Positions 9,075 through 17,836 of a stretch of DNA of 64,000 nucleotides are shown here, one piece after another. Source of the DNA: Clostridia bacterium. GTDB taxonomy: Bacteria; Bacillota; Clostridia; Oscillospirales; Ruminococcaceae. The position numbers were made by a program, and so were the translations under genes. Position 1 is the stretch's first letter. Each line of letters opens with the position of its first letter. Location of the stretch: positions 1 to 64,000 of the forward strand of contig RZZW01000004.1 of the NCBI GenBank assembly GCA_009929695.1. The letters are read 5' to 3'. The notes under the pieces were generated by a model. That model was not told where the DNA came from. It saw only the letters and a list, made by a program, of their open reading frames with translations, and did no database searches.

Positions 9075-9134
9075 CTCTGCCGGCAGAGGACTGTCCTGTT
9101 TAATGTTGTCATTAACCCCGCTGTTGGCACAGCG
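9075..9134 (-). promoter_or_regulatory. Possible L19 autoregulatory leader
   Basis: Between the promoter and the rplS start are two compact hairpins: CGCTGT/ACAGCG at 9119-9134 and a CTCTG/CAGAG palindrome at 9075-9088. L19 leaders that let the protein control its own mRNA are known in Firmicutes. I cannot confirm a match to that family by eye. Confidence 0.35.
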
Positions 9135-9150
9135 GACATAACGCTTAAAT

Positions 9151-9179
9151 ATAATAGCACAAAAGACCTGCAATTGCAA
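9151..9179 (-). promoter_or_regulatory. Promoter for rplS
   Basis: TTGCAA (9174-9179) and TATTAT (9151-9156) on the minus strand with a 17-base spacer. It lies about 117 bases upstream of the rplS start, leaving room for a leader RNA. Confidence 0.75.
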
Positions 9180-9220
9180 GCCTTTTGTGCTGATTTTATT
9201 GCTGAAATAGCTACATTTTA

Positions 9221-9299
9221 TCATTCTGAGGAGCTTGCGACGAAGAATCTTTTAAGCTTTAGTAAAAAGCAAAGATTCTTCGCTGCGCTCAGAATGACA
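9221..9299. repeat. Dispersed inverted repeat, copy 2 of 5
   Basis: Same family as 4575-4657: TCATTCTGAGGAGC at the left edge and GCTCAGAATGA at the right, with AGAATCT and AGATTCT inner boxes. It lies directly after the pduL stop codon and upstream of the rplS promoter, so it could end pduL transcription. Confidence 0.85.
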
Positions 9300-9310
9300 T
9301 TGTGGTGCTA

Positions 9311-9874
9311 TTATTTTACAATTTCACCCTCGTTGGGGCTAAGTGCAGCGTTGCCCTCATCGGTGTCGATGTGCATTGCTGTCGCGAAACTGTCGCTTAC
9401 GCGGATAACAACGTCGTCAAACGCGAGCTTGCGTCCGTCTTTGCCACAGACGACCTTTACAATTTCCTTGTTAACAACGCCCGCTGCGGCTGCGTCGGCA
9501 GGTGTCATATGTACATGGCGCTTTGCGGCGATAACACCTTCGGTGATTTCAACTTCACCGGCAGGGCCAACAAGCTTGCAGCCCGGTGTGCCCGCGATGT
9601 CGCCTGACTCACGCACAGGCGCGGCAATGCCGATTGAACGTGCGTCTGTAAGGCTGATTTCGACCTGGTCCGCCTTGCGTGTGGGGCCTAAGATTGATAC
9701 GTTTGCAAGCTCCTTTTTGGGGCCGACAACTGTAACGCGCTCGTTAGAAGCATACTGGCCGGGCTGTGAAAGCTCCTTTTTGACAGTAAGCTTATAGCCT
9801 GCGCCGAAAAGCTTTTCAAGTGTTTCGTCTGTAACATGCACGTGACGTGCGGAAGTTTCTACTAAAATTTTCAT
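9311..9874 (-). CDS. pduL: Phosphate propanoyltransferase PduL-type phosphotransacylase
   Basis: Interconverts acyl-CoA and acyl-phosphate, allowing ATP formation from acetyl- or propanoyl-CoA together with a kinase. The tandem PduL metal/substrate motifs are present: ETSARHVHVTDET near residue 6 and AAKRHVHMTPADA near 118, each with the paired histidines that bind zinc. The 187-aa length without an encapsulation peptide suggests a soluble cytosolic form. No microcompartment genes are nearby. The ATG follows AAGGAGAT. The gene is monocistronic. Confidence 0.93.
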   Translation of the reverse strand: MKILVETSARHVHVTDETLEKLFGAGYKLTVKKELSQPGQYASNERVTVVGPKKELANVSILGPTRKADQVEISLTDARSIGIAAPVRESGDIAGTPGCKLVGPAGEVEITEGVIAAKRHVHMTPADAAAAGVVNKEIVKVVCGKDGRKLAFDDVVIRVSDSFATAMHIDTDEGNAALSPNEGEIVK

Positions 9875-9951
9875 TTATTAGCATCTCCTTAATAATATCT
9901 TCGGTTACATATATATTTTAACAAGCAATTGCACAAACTTCAAGTATATTA

Positions 9952-9960
9952 TGATATAAT
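9952..9960 (+). promoter_or_regulatory. Promoter for uracil-DNA glycosylase gene
   Basis: TGATATAAT is an extended -10 box (TG-N-TATAAT) 34 bases before the start codon at 9995. No good -35 is seen at 17 bases. Confidence 0.55.
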
Positions 9961-9994
9961 AAGCAAGAAAAATCAATTTATTAGGGTGATTATC

Positions 9995-10561
9995 ATGGAA
10001 TACGAAGAATTAAAGCAGATTTGCCTGTCTTGTGAAAAATGTGAGCTGTCAAAAACACGCACAAACGTAGTCTTTGGCACAGGCAACCCAAACTCTGAAA
10101 TAATGTTTATAGGTGAAGGCCCCGGGCAGATGGAGGACGAGACGGGCTTGCCGTTTGTCGGGCGAAGCGGAAAGCTGCTTGACCAGTATCTTAACGCGAT
10201 ACATCTTTACCGCGACAAAAATATATATATTGCAAATATAGTCAAGTGCCGCCCGCCGCAAAACCGCGACCCACTGCCAAACGAATGGGAGGCGTGCATG
10301 CCGTATCTTCGTCAGCAGTTTAAGCTTATACGCCCAAAAATTGTTGTGTGCCTCGGCCGCGTCGCCGCGCAGCGCATAATAAAGCCCGATTTTGCCATAA
10401 TGAAGGAGCACGGACAGTGGTTTGACAAAGGCGGCACACTTTTCACCGCCACCCTCCACCCCGCTGCGCTGCTTCGCAACCCAAACAACAAGCCTCTCGC
10501 GTTTGAAGATTTTGTCTCGATACGCAAAAAAATAGAAGAAATCTGCGACCACACATATTAA
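9995..10561 (+). CDS. Type-4 uracil-DNA glycosylase, Fe-S
   Basis: Excises uracil from DNA. The 4Fe-4S ligands start with CLSCEKC near residue 9 and continue with a Cys in NIVKCRPP and in EACMPYL. The active-site loop [20 protein letters not shown] and the C-terminal [10 protein letters not shown] motif are intact. I chose the ATG at 9995 because it is preceded by AGGGTGAT and begins with the family N terminus; the 22 extra upstream codons cover the promoter. Length 188 aa. The gene ends just before a hairpin that also holds the next gene's ribosome site. Confidence 0.93.
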   Translation: MEYEELKQICLSCEKCELSKTRTNVVFGTGNPNSEIMFIGEGPGQMEDETGLPFVGRSGKLLDQYLNAIHLYRDKNIYIANIVKCRPPQNRDPLPNEWEACMPYLRQQFKLIRPKIVVCLGRVAAQRIIKPDFAIMKEHGQWFDKGGTLFTATLHPAALLRNPNNKPLAFEDFVSIRKKIEEICDHTY

Positions 10562-10596
10562 AATTATTTGCCAAAAACATCATAAAGTAATAACAA

Positions 10597-10636
10597 AAAC
10601 ACCCCTTTTCGCATAAATTAGGCAAAAGGGGTGTTT
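10597..10636 (+). promoter_or_regulatory. Strong hairpin: terminator of UDG gene covering the next gene's ribosome site
   Basis: The arms AAACACCCCTTTT (10597-10609) and AAAAGGGGTGTTT (10624-10636) are exact complements. The 3' arm is followed by GTTATG, the start codon of the next gene at 10640. The AAGGGG stretch is its only candidate Shine-Dalgarno. The hairpin can therefore act as a weak terminator for the glycosylase gene and can hide the ribosome site of the ATPase gene. Confidence 0.65.
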
Positions 10637-10639
10637 GTT

Positions 10640-11715
10640 ATGGAAAAGTGCAAAGCTGAGTTTTTCCTCGGGTCAATCTCCGCGAACGGGTTTGCGGGAT
10701 ATTACAAGCAGGCTGTGAAAAACGCCGACTGCGGCACGCCGATACTTATAAAGGGCGGGCCGGGGTGCGGAAAATCGACAATTTTGAAGCGCCTTGCCGC
10801 TCATCTTGAGGAAAAGGGCGCGTATGTGGAATACATACACTGCGCTGGTGACGCAAGCTCGCTTGACGGTGTTATCACAAGCGGCGGAATGTTTTGTGCT
10901 GTCGACGCTACAGAGCCGCACGTAATAGAGCCGCAATATCCGCAGACTGTCGAAAATATTATATCGCTTTACGACGCGCTTGACAGCGATAAGCTTTATG
11001 AAAACAGAGCCGAGATTATAAAGCTGTTTGAGCGCGAGCGCGGTTGGGAAGAGCGCGCAAAGCGCTACGTCACCGCCGCCGCAAATATCATGCAGGACAC
11101 CTCGCGCGTCGCGATGTGCTTCACGGATTTATCAAAGGCAAAGGAATTTGGCGAGACGCTTGCGAAAAAATACATAACCGCGTCACAGGCGAAGCGCGCG
11201 AGAGCATACGCCTTTTGAGCGCCGTGACGCCGCAGGGGCTTGTGTTTTACTCAAAGACAATAGACGCGCTCGCTGAAAACGTCATAGTTCTCGACGACGA
11301 ATTTGGGCTTGCGGGCAAGACAATTTTAAGCGTGATACGCCAAGAAGCGCTGAGCAAAGGGCACAAAATAATCACCTGCTACTGCCCGCTGTCTCCGTTT
11401 GACAAAATTGAGCACATATTTATCCCCGCGCTTAGTCTTGCTTTCGTAACAGCAAACGCGTTTTTGAAGATTGAAAACAAAGACGCGCGGATAATCCACT
11501 GCACACGTTTTTGCAACAAAGAGGGCATCACAAGCCGCCGCAAGCGCATACGCTTCAACAAAAAAGCGTCAGAAGAGCTTATGCAACAGGGTAGTGAAAT
11601 GTTAATCGAAGCGCAGCGCGCGCACAGTCAGCTTGAAGCCTACTACACCGCCGCAATGACCTTTGAAAAGGCCGATGAAGCGTATGCAAGGCTCGAGGCG
11701 CTGACTGAACGGTAA
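10640..11715 (+). pseudogene. Two-part P-loop ATPase gene interrupted by a -1 frameshift
   Basis: The first frame (10640-11218) encodes a P-loop ATPase half with Walker A GGPGCGKST near residue 37. The second frame, open across 11044-11715, encodes the rest, including LLSAVTPQGLVFY and a second, degenerate nucleotide site region (EFGLAGKTIL). Joined together they give about 358 aa, matching the clostridial/bacillar family I know as PRK06851-type ATPases, whose role is unknown. Frames join best at the A6 run at 11165-11170: one more A would make the product continuous (LAKKIHNRV). It may be a real mutation, slippage-controlled expression or a homopolymer sequencing error. It is convergent with kdpE. 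Confidence 0.75.
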
Positions 11716-11720
11716 TAAAA

Positions 11721-12416
11721 TCAAACCCTGAGCATCCTATATCCAACTCCGACGTGCATCTGAATATATTTGGGCGAGCCTGATTCCTTTTCAAGCTTTT
11801 TGCGAAGCGTCGCCATGAAAACCCTTAGCGACGCAACGTCGTTGTCCCACGCGCTGCCCCATATCTCGTGGGTGATGTAGGTGTGCGTGAGCACCTTGCC
11901 CACGTTTTTTGACAAAAGGCAGATTAGCTTATACTCAATCGGCGTGAGATGAAGCTCCTCGTTGTCCATGAAAACACAGCCTGCGGCGTAGTCTATTTTA
12001 AGCTCTCCATTTGTAAAAACAGCGGCTTCGCCTGTTGTTGACGCTGAATAATTAAGCCTGCGGAACGTCACTCTAAGCCGCGCGAGAAGCTCCTCCACGG
12101 AAAAAGGTTTTGTCAAATAATCATCTGCGCCTGCGTCGAGGGCTTCGATTTTATCGCTGTCCTCGCTGCGGGCGCTTATTACTATTATAGGCACCTGCGA
12201 CCACGAGCGTATTTTGCGTATGATTTCAACGCCGTCGATGTCGGGCAGACCCAAATCGAGCAGCACGACCTCGGGATTATGCGAAACAGCTTCAAGCACC
12301 GCGGCTTCGCCGTTTGGCGCTGTGCAAAAACGGTAGTCGTGAGTTTCGAGCGTTGTCGAGATGAGATTTTGCACGGCTGTGTCGTCCTCAACTATAAGCA
12401 CGAGCGGCTTGTTCAT
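11721..12416 (-). CDS. kdpE: Potassium response regulator KdpE
   Basis: OmpR/PhoB-type response regulator that activates kdpFABC. The receiver domain (1-120) has acidic residues EDD near 10, the phosphoacceptor Asp in VVLLDLGLPD (near 54) and Lys in LTKPFS (near 104). A winged-helix DNA-binding domain (130-228) ends with VGYRML. It is 231 aa and overlaps the end of kdpD by 29 bases; the Shine-Dalgarno TAAGGAGGTGA lies inside the kdpD coding end. Confidence 0.95.
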   Translation of the reverse strand: MNKPLVLIVEDDTAVQNLISTTLETHDYRFCTAPNGEAAVLEAVSHNPEVVLLDLGLPDIDGVEIIRKIRSWSQVPIIVISARSEDSDKIEALDAGADDYLTKPFSVEELLARLRVTFRRLNYSASTTGEAAVFTNGELKIDYAAGCVFMDNEELHLTPIEYKLICLLSKNVGKVLTHTYITHEIWGSAWDNDVASLRVFMATLRKKLEKESGSPKYIQMHVGVGYRMLRV

Positions 12417-15102
12417 TAAGCGTCACCTCCTTAGCTGTGAGTGTAAATTCAAATATTGTTCCTTTTGGAATATTGTCCCGCACCGAAATAGTGCCGCCGT
12501 GCGCCGTTATGATTGATTTGCAAAGTGCAAGCCCAAGTCCTAAGCTGCGGCGGCTGTCGGTAGCGTGCGTGCCTGCGGTGTAAAACATGTCGAATATCTT
12601 CGCCTTTGACTCGTCGCTTATGCCGTCGCCGTCGTCTGAAATATCGACGACCACCCTGCCGTCCTTTTCGTCTGTTGTTATCTGTATTTCAGAGCCTTGC
12701 TGAGTGTATTTTATCGCGTTGTCAACTATATTTATGATTACCTGAACAATGAGCCGCGCGTCCATTTTGGCGAGGATAAAATCTTTATTTTGGCGCACCG
12801 TTATCTTGTGCTCGCAGCTTTTGCGGTTGATGTGCGCGAGCGCTTCGTCAACAACCTCCTCCATTAGCTCCGAGGTCATGCTCAAATTCATCGTGCCGTC
12901 CTCTATTCTCGTGACGGACAGCAGATTTTCGACAAGATTTATGAGCCACAATGAGTCGTCGTATATGTCGGCGTAAAGCGTCATGCGTTTTTCTTTGTCG
13001 ATCGCGTCCTCGTTTGAAAGCAAGATGCCCGCGTTGCCGGAAATCGTCGTGAGCGGCGTGCGTAAATCGTGCGAGATTGAGCGCAGAAGATTTGCTCTGA
13101 GCTGCTCATTTTTAGCGAGCACGGCCGCCATTTCGCGCTCGCTTGACACCTTTTGATTTTCAAGTGCAAGCGCACATTCGCCCAAGATAGAAAGCACGAT
13201 GCTATTTTCAAAAGTGTCTAGCGGAGCGCCGCCGACAGCTATGCCCGCGACGCCGTAAACTGTCTCGTTCACTCTGACGGCTAAACACAAGCATTTTGCG
13301 CTGCAAAAAGTATTTGTGCCCGCGCCGGCGTGCTTGTTGTTTTTAAACACCCATGCGGCGACAGCCTTTTCGTTTTCAGAAACATAGTTCTGCCGTGCTT
13401 CTTCGGGCGTGACCGAAAAAACATATGGCTGCGAAAGCTCGCCGTTTTCGACAAGGTAAAAAATAATATCCTTGCCGAGAAGCTTTGTGAGCTGATGTGC
13501 TGTCACAACCGCAACGTCTTTGTGCTGCTCTGCCTTTTGCAAAAGCTGATTTGTCTCAAGCAGCACCTTTGTGCGGTAGGCTGTCTGCGCAGAGCGTTTC
13601 GCGTTTTGCTTTATTTTTGCCGCGAGCGTGCCTGTCAAAAACGCCGAGATAAACATTATTAAAAACGTGACAGGATAGCCCTCGTCATACGCATTTAGAG
13701 TAAAGACCGGGACGGTGAAGAAAAAGTTAAATGTGAACACGCTTATCACGGACGAAATAAGGCTGTAAATGCGCTGTGAGGTGATGATTGCCGTCACGAG
13801 CACGCAGAGAATGTAGACGGTTATAATATTCGCTTCGCTGAAGCCGAGCAGAGAAAAAGCGTCGCCTATCAGCGTCGCCAGAATAAGCAGCGAAATGCTT
13901 TTTATGATATCTGACGGCATGAATTTAAATGCGGACTGCTTTGCTTTTTTGTGCTTGTAGCCGCCCGTCTCTTTGTCGGGAATTATGTAGATATCGAGGC
14001 TCGGCGCGGCGTTTGTGAGCTGCTCTGTGAGCGACGGCTTGCCGAACGTGTATTTGCGCTTTGCGTTATTTCTGCCGACAACTATTTTTGAAACACCGGA
14101 CAGCCGCGCAAATTCCGATATCTGAAACGGCACATCATCGCCGTACATCGTCTCAATTGCCGCGCCAAGCTGCTGTGCGAGGGCAATGTTTGAGCGAAGC
14201 CTGTTTTTGTTTTCGTCGCTCATCACAGCGAAATCAGAAGTCTCGACAAACAGCGCCGTAAACCTGCCCTTAAAAGCGCTAGCCATGCGCGCGGCGGTGC
14301 GGATTATTTTAGCGTTTGACGGTGAGGACGAAAGGCAGACAAGAATATGCTCGTCTGTATAATAGCTGCTGCCCTGCGCCACGCGTGATTTTTCGGACAT
14401 TTTATTAACGCGGTCAGCGCAGCGTCGCAGCGCAATTTCGCGCAAAGCGACGAGATTTTCGACGCTGAAAAAATTTCCTAGCGCCTTTTGCGCCTGAATT
14501 TCGCTGTATATTTTGCCCGCGTTAAGGCGCTCTATAAGCTCGGCGGGCTCTATGTCGACAAGCTCCACCTGATCTGCGCTGTCGAACACTCTGTCAGGTA
14601 TGCGCTCTCTCACAAGCACGCCTGTTATGGACGCGACAATGTCGTTAAGGCTCTCTATGTGCTGCACGTTGACGGTGGTGTATACGTCAATGCCCGCCTT
14701 TAAAAGCTCGATGATATCCTGATAACGCTTTGTGTGTCGGCACTCCTCGGCGTTTGAGTGCGCAAGCTCGTCAACTAAGATAAGCTGCGGCTTGCGCGCC
14801 ATTGCGGTGTCTAAATCAAATTCGTTAAGAGAAATATTTTTGTGCGCTATACGCATAGGCGGTATGCGTTCAAGGCCGTTTAAAAGTGCCGTCGTTTGAG
14901 GCCTTGAGTGTGGCTCGACATAGCCGACGACGACATCTATCCCCTGCCGTTTTGCGGCGTGGGCGGCTTTCAGCATAGCATACGTTTTGCCGACGCCCGC
15001 CGCATAGCCAAAAAATATTTTTAACTGACCGCGATTTTCAGCGATAGCCTCATCGTTTATTCTCTTTAAAAGCTCGTCGGGGTTTGCTCTTGTAGCGCCC
15101 AT
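12388..15102 (-). CDS. kdpD: Sensor histidine kinase KdpD
   Basis: Membrane sensor for potassium limitation. Order of domains: N-terminal KdpD domain with Walker A GYAAGVGKTYAM (near 31), a universal-stress-protein fold (about 250-370), four membrane segments (DUF4118, about 395-500), a GAF-like region, then the kinase core with phospho-His in SISHDLRTPLTT (near 670) and the ATP-binding lid DDGDGISDE and GLGLAL. At 904 aa it is full length. The ATG follows AGGTGG. In this family the N-terminal domain may also bind c-di-AMP in Firmicutes. Confidence 0.96.
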   Translation of the reverse strand: MGATRANPDELLKRINDEAIAENRGQLKIFFGYAAGVGKTYAMLKAAHAAKRQGIDVVVGYVEPHSRPQTTALLNGLERIPPMRIAHKNISLNEFDLDTAMARKPQLILVDELAHSNAEECRHTKRYQDIIELLKAGIDVYTTVNVQHIESLNDIVASITGVLVRERIPDRVFDSADQVELVDIEPAELIERLNAGKIYSEIQAQKALGNFFSVENLVALREIALRRCADRVNKMSEKSRVAQGSSYYTDEHILVCLSSSPSNAKIIRTAARMASAFKGRFTALFVETSDFAVMSDENKNRLRSNIALAQQLGAAIETMYGDDVPFQISEFARLSGVSKIVVGRNNAKRKYTFGKPSLTEQLTNAAPSLDIYIIPDKETGGYKHKKAKQSAFKFMPSDIIKSISLLILATLIGDAFSLLGFSEANIITVYILCVLVTAIITSQRIYSLISSVISVFTFNFFFTVPVFTLNAYDEGYPVTFLIMFISAFLTGTLAAKIKQNAKRSAQTAYRTKVLLETNQLLQKAEQHKDVAVVTAHQLTKLLGKDIIFYLVENGELSQPYVFSVTPEEARQNYVSENEKAVAAWVFKNNKHAGAGTNTFCSAKCLCLAVRVNETVYGVAGIAVGGAPLDTFENSIVLSILGECALALENQKVSSEREMAAVLAKNEQLRANLLRSISHDLRTPLTTISGNAGILLSNEDAIDKEKRMTLYADIYDDSLWLINLVENLLSVTRIEDGTMNLSMTSELMEEVVDEALAHINRKSCEHKITVRQNKDFILAKMDARLIVQVIINIVDNAIKYTQQGSEIQITTDEKDGRVVVDISDDGDGISDESKAKIFDMFYTAGTHATDSRRSLGLGLALCKSIITAHGGTISVRDNIPKGTIFEFTLTAKEVTLNEQAARAYS

Positions 15103-15135
15103 TTATTCACCACCTTTGCGTATAAGCATATCACA

Positions 15136-15738
15136 CTATAAGATGCCGTCAAGCATCAGATTTACCTTTAGCACGTTGACTGTCTCTTCGCCGAAAACGC
15201 CGAGGAGTTTTTTTGTAGTGCATTTTGATATGATATCATTTATTTCTTTTTCCGTCATGTCATTCGCCTTTGCGAGCCTTGCCACCTGATAGCTTGCCGC
15301 GGCGGGCGAGATGTGAGGGTCAAGCCCACTGCCCGAGACTGTCACAAGGTCAACAGGAATTGGCGCATCCTTCATATCTGGGTTTGCGTTTCGTGTTTTT
15401 TCTGTGCGCTCGGCAATAAGCGCTTTATATTCCTCGCTCGCGGGGCTTAGATTTGACGGCGCGGCATACAAAAGCGGCGTGCCGTTTTCGTCTTTAAAGG
15501 TGGCGGTGTCCAAATTCATTATGCGTCCCCACATGTGGGCTTCATCTGTATATTCCTGCGCGAGAAGCTCGCTGCCGTATTTTTTGCCATTGACCTCTAT
15601 AATGCTGCCGTTTGCGGTGTCTTTAAAAAATATCTGCGCCGCTGCTGTCACAACGCCTGTATATAAAACGCCGCACACCACCGTGCACAGCAAAAGCAGC
15701 AGCACGGCGCGTGGGAGTGTTTGTTTTATTGAGTTCAT
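15136..15738 (-). CDS. kdpC: Potassium-transporting ATPase subunit KdpC
   Basis: Accessory subunit of the Kdp P-type potassium pump. One N-terminal membrane helix (about 10-35) is followed by an extracytoplasmic domain with the conserved GSGLDPHISPAAA motif (near 145). The C-terminal INDIISKCT segment is also typical. It is 200 aa. It lies 13 bases after kdpB, in the standard kdpFABC order, and 33 bases before kdpD. Confidence 0.95.
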   Translation of the reverse strand: MNSIKQTLPRAVLLLLLCTVVCGVLYTGVVTAAAQIFFKDTANGSIIEVNGKKYGSELLAQEYTDEAHMWGRIMNLDTATFKDENGTPLLYAAPSNLSPASEEYKALIAERTEKTRNANPDMKDAPIPVDLVTVSGSGLDPHISPAAASYQVARLAKANDMTEKEINDIISKCTTKKLLGVFGEETVNVLKVNLMLDGIL

Positions 15739-15751
15739 GATAAATTTCCTT

Positions 15752-17818
15752 TCATATGCCTGCTAAAACAAGAAGCATATCTATAAGCTTTATGAATACA
15801 AACGGCGCGATAATCCCGCCTACGCCGTATACAAGAAGATTTTGCTTTAACAGCCTGCCCGCCGACACCTCGCGGTACGGCACACCTTTAAGCGCCAGCG
15901 GGATAAGCGCGATTATAATCAGCGCGTTATATATAATGGCAGACAGCACCGCGCTTTGCGGCGAGTGAAGCCCCATTATATTAAGCGCCGCGAGGTTTGG
16001 ATAAAGCCCTATAAACAGCGCGGGGATTATGGCAAAATATTTTGCGAGGTCGTTCGCTATTGAAAATGTTGTAAGGCTACCGCGCGTCATCAAAAGCTGC
16101 TTGCCTATGCGCACTATGTCGATGAGCTTTGTGGGCGACGAGTCGAGGTCAACCATGTTGCCCGCCTCCTTTGCCGCCTGCGTGCCTGTGTTCATGGCGA
16201 CTGCCACGTCGGCTTGCGCAAGCGCCGGCGCGTCGTTTGTGCCGTCGCCTGTCATTGCCACAAGATGACCCTTTGTTTGAAAATCTCTTATCATTTCAAG
16301 CTTGCCTTGCGGCGTTGCCTCGGCGAGAAAATCGTCAACGCCCGCCTCAGCCGCAATCGCCGCCGCGGTGAGCGGGTTGTCGCCTGTTATCATGATTGTC
16401 TTTATGCCCATTTTGCGCAAATCCGCAAATTTTTCCTGCACTCCCTGCTTGATTATATCCTTTAAATGTATAACGCCGAGAATTTTATGGTTTTTTGTGA
16501 CGACGAGCGGCGTGCCGCCCTGACGCGAGATGTCTTTCACAGCGTTGTCACACTCTGCGCTGTAGCTGCCGCTGTTTTCAAGCACGTATGCCTTGACAGA
16601 ATCAGCCGCACCCTTGCGTATCTCGCTGCCCTCAAAATCAACGCCGCTCATGCGCGTTTTTGCGGTGAAGCCGATGAACGTCATGCCGTTTTCGCCGAGC
16701 GTTCTGCCGCGTATGTTAAACTTCTGCTTTGCGAGCACGACAACGCTTCTGCCCTCGGGGGTTTCGTCCGCGAGCGAGGACAGCTGCGCCGCGTCGGCAA
16801 GCTCCTCCGCCGTGCAGCCGTCAACAGGGATAAATGCGCACGCCTGACGGTTGCCGAGCGTTATTGTGCCTGTTTTATCGAGCATTAAAATGTCGACATC
16901 GCCCGCCGCCTCAATGGCGCGTCCGCTCATGGCGAGCACATTTGCCTGATTGAGACGGCTCATGCCCGCGATGCCTATTGACGAAAGCAGCGCGCCGATA
17001 GTAGTCGGCGCAAGGCACACAAGCAGCGCCACAAGCGTCGTTATTGATGTTGGGTTTGCTATGCCCGCAAGCTTTGCCGAAAACGCAGATTAGGTGTAAA
17101 GCGACATTGTGACGAGGATAAATATTATCGACAGCGCCACGAGGAAGATTTGAAGCGCTATCTCGTTTGGAGTTTTTTTGCGCGCCGCGCCCTCCACCAT
17201 GGCTATCATTTTGTCGAGAAAGCTCTCGCCCGCCTCGCTTGTCACCTCTATTATAATGAAGTCGGAAAGGACTGTCGTGCCGCCTGTGACGGCGCTTCTG
17301 TCGCCGCCGCTCTCGCGTATTACAGGGGCGGATTCGCCTGTTATGGCGCTCTCGTCAACAGACGCAGCGCCGTCTATAACCTCGCCGTCAGCCGGTATCT
17401 GCTCGCCCGCGCTGACGATCACTATATCGCCTTTTTTAAGTGCCGCGGAGGACACCTCTGTCACGCTGTTCTTTTGCGCAATAGACGGTATTTTATGCGC
17501 TTCAACATCCTTTTTTGCGGCGCAGAGAGAGTCCGCCTGCGCCTTGCCGCGTCCCTCTGCTATCGCTTCGGCAAAATTGGCAAAAAGCACTGTAAACCAA
17601 AGTATAATTGCTATTGCAAAGGTGTAGCCCGCGCTCGCATCGCTGTGGCCGAAAAGCGCCGCCACCCAAAGCAAGCTTGTCATTATTGCCGATATGTACA
17701 CAAGCAGCATGACAGGGTTTTGCGCCTGCGTTTTGGGTTTAAGCTTGACAAACGACTCTTTTGCCGCCCTGCCAAGCATATTTTTACCCGCAAACGCGTT
17801 TTTTGCGTTTATTGACAT
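15752..17818 (-). pseudogene. kdpB: Potassium-transporting ATPase KdpB with an in-frame TAA stop
   Basis: Catalytic P-type ATPase subunit of the Kdp pump. The frame is continuous from the ATG at 17818 to 15752 (689 codons, matching the usual ~680 aa) except for one TAA at 17090-17092, codon 243. Coding sequence continues in the same frame after it (SAFSAKLAG ... [13 protein letters not shown]). The actuator motif with TGES lies before the stop; the phosphorylation motif DKTGTIT (Asp about 314) and [11 protein letters not shown] lie after it. The stop falls in the loop before the ion-pathway helix. A GTG at 17032 is a possible restart but would give no intact pump. One substitution from a Tyr codon (TAT/TAC) would explain it; so would a sequencing error. 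Confidence 0.85.
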
Positions 17819-17836
17819 AATTTTATCTGCCTTTCT

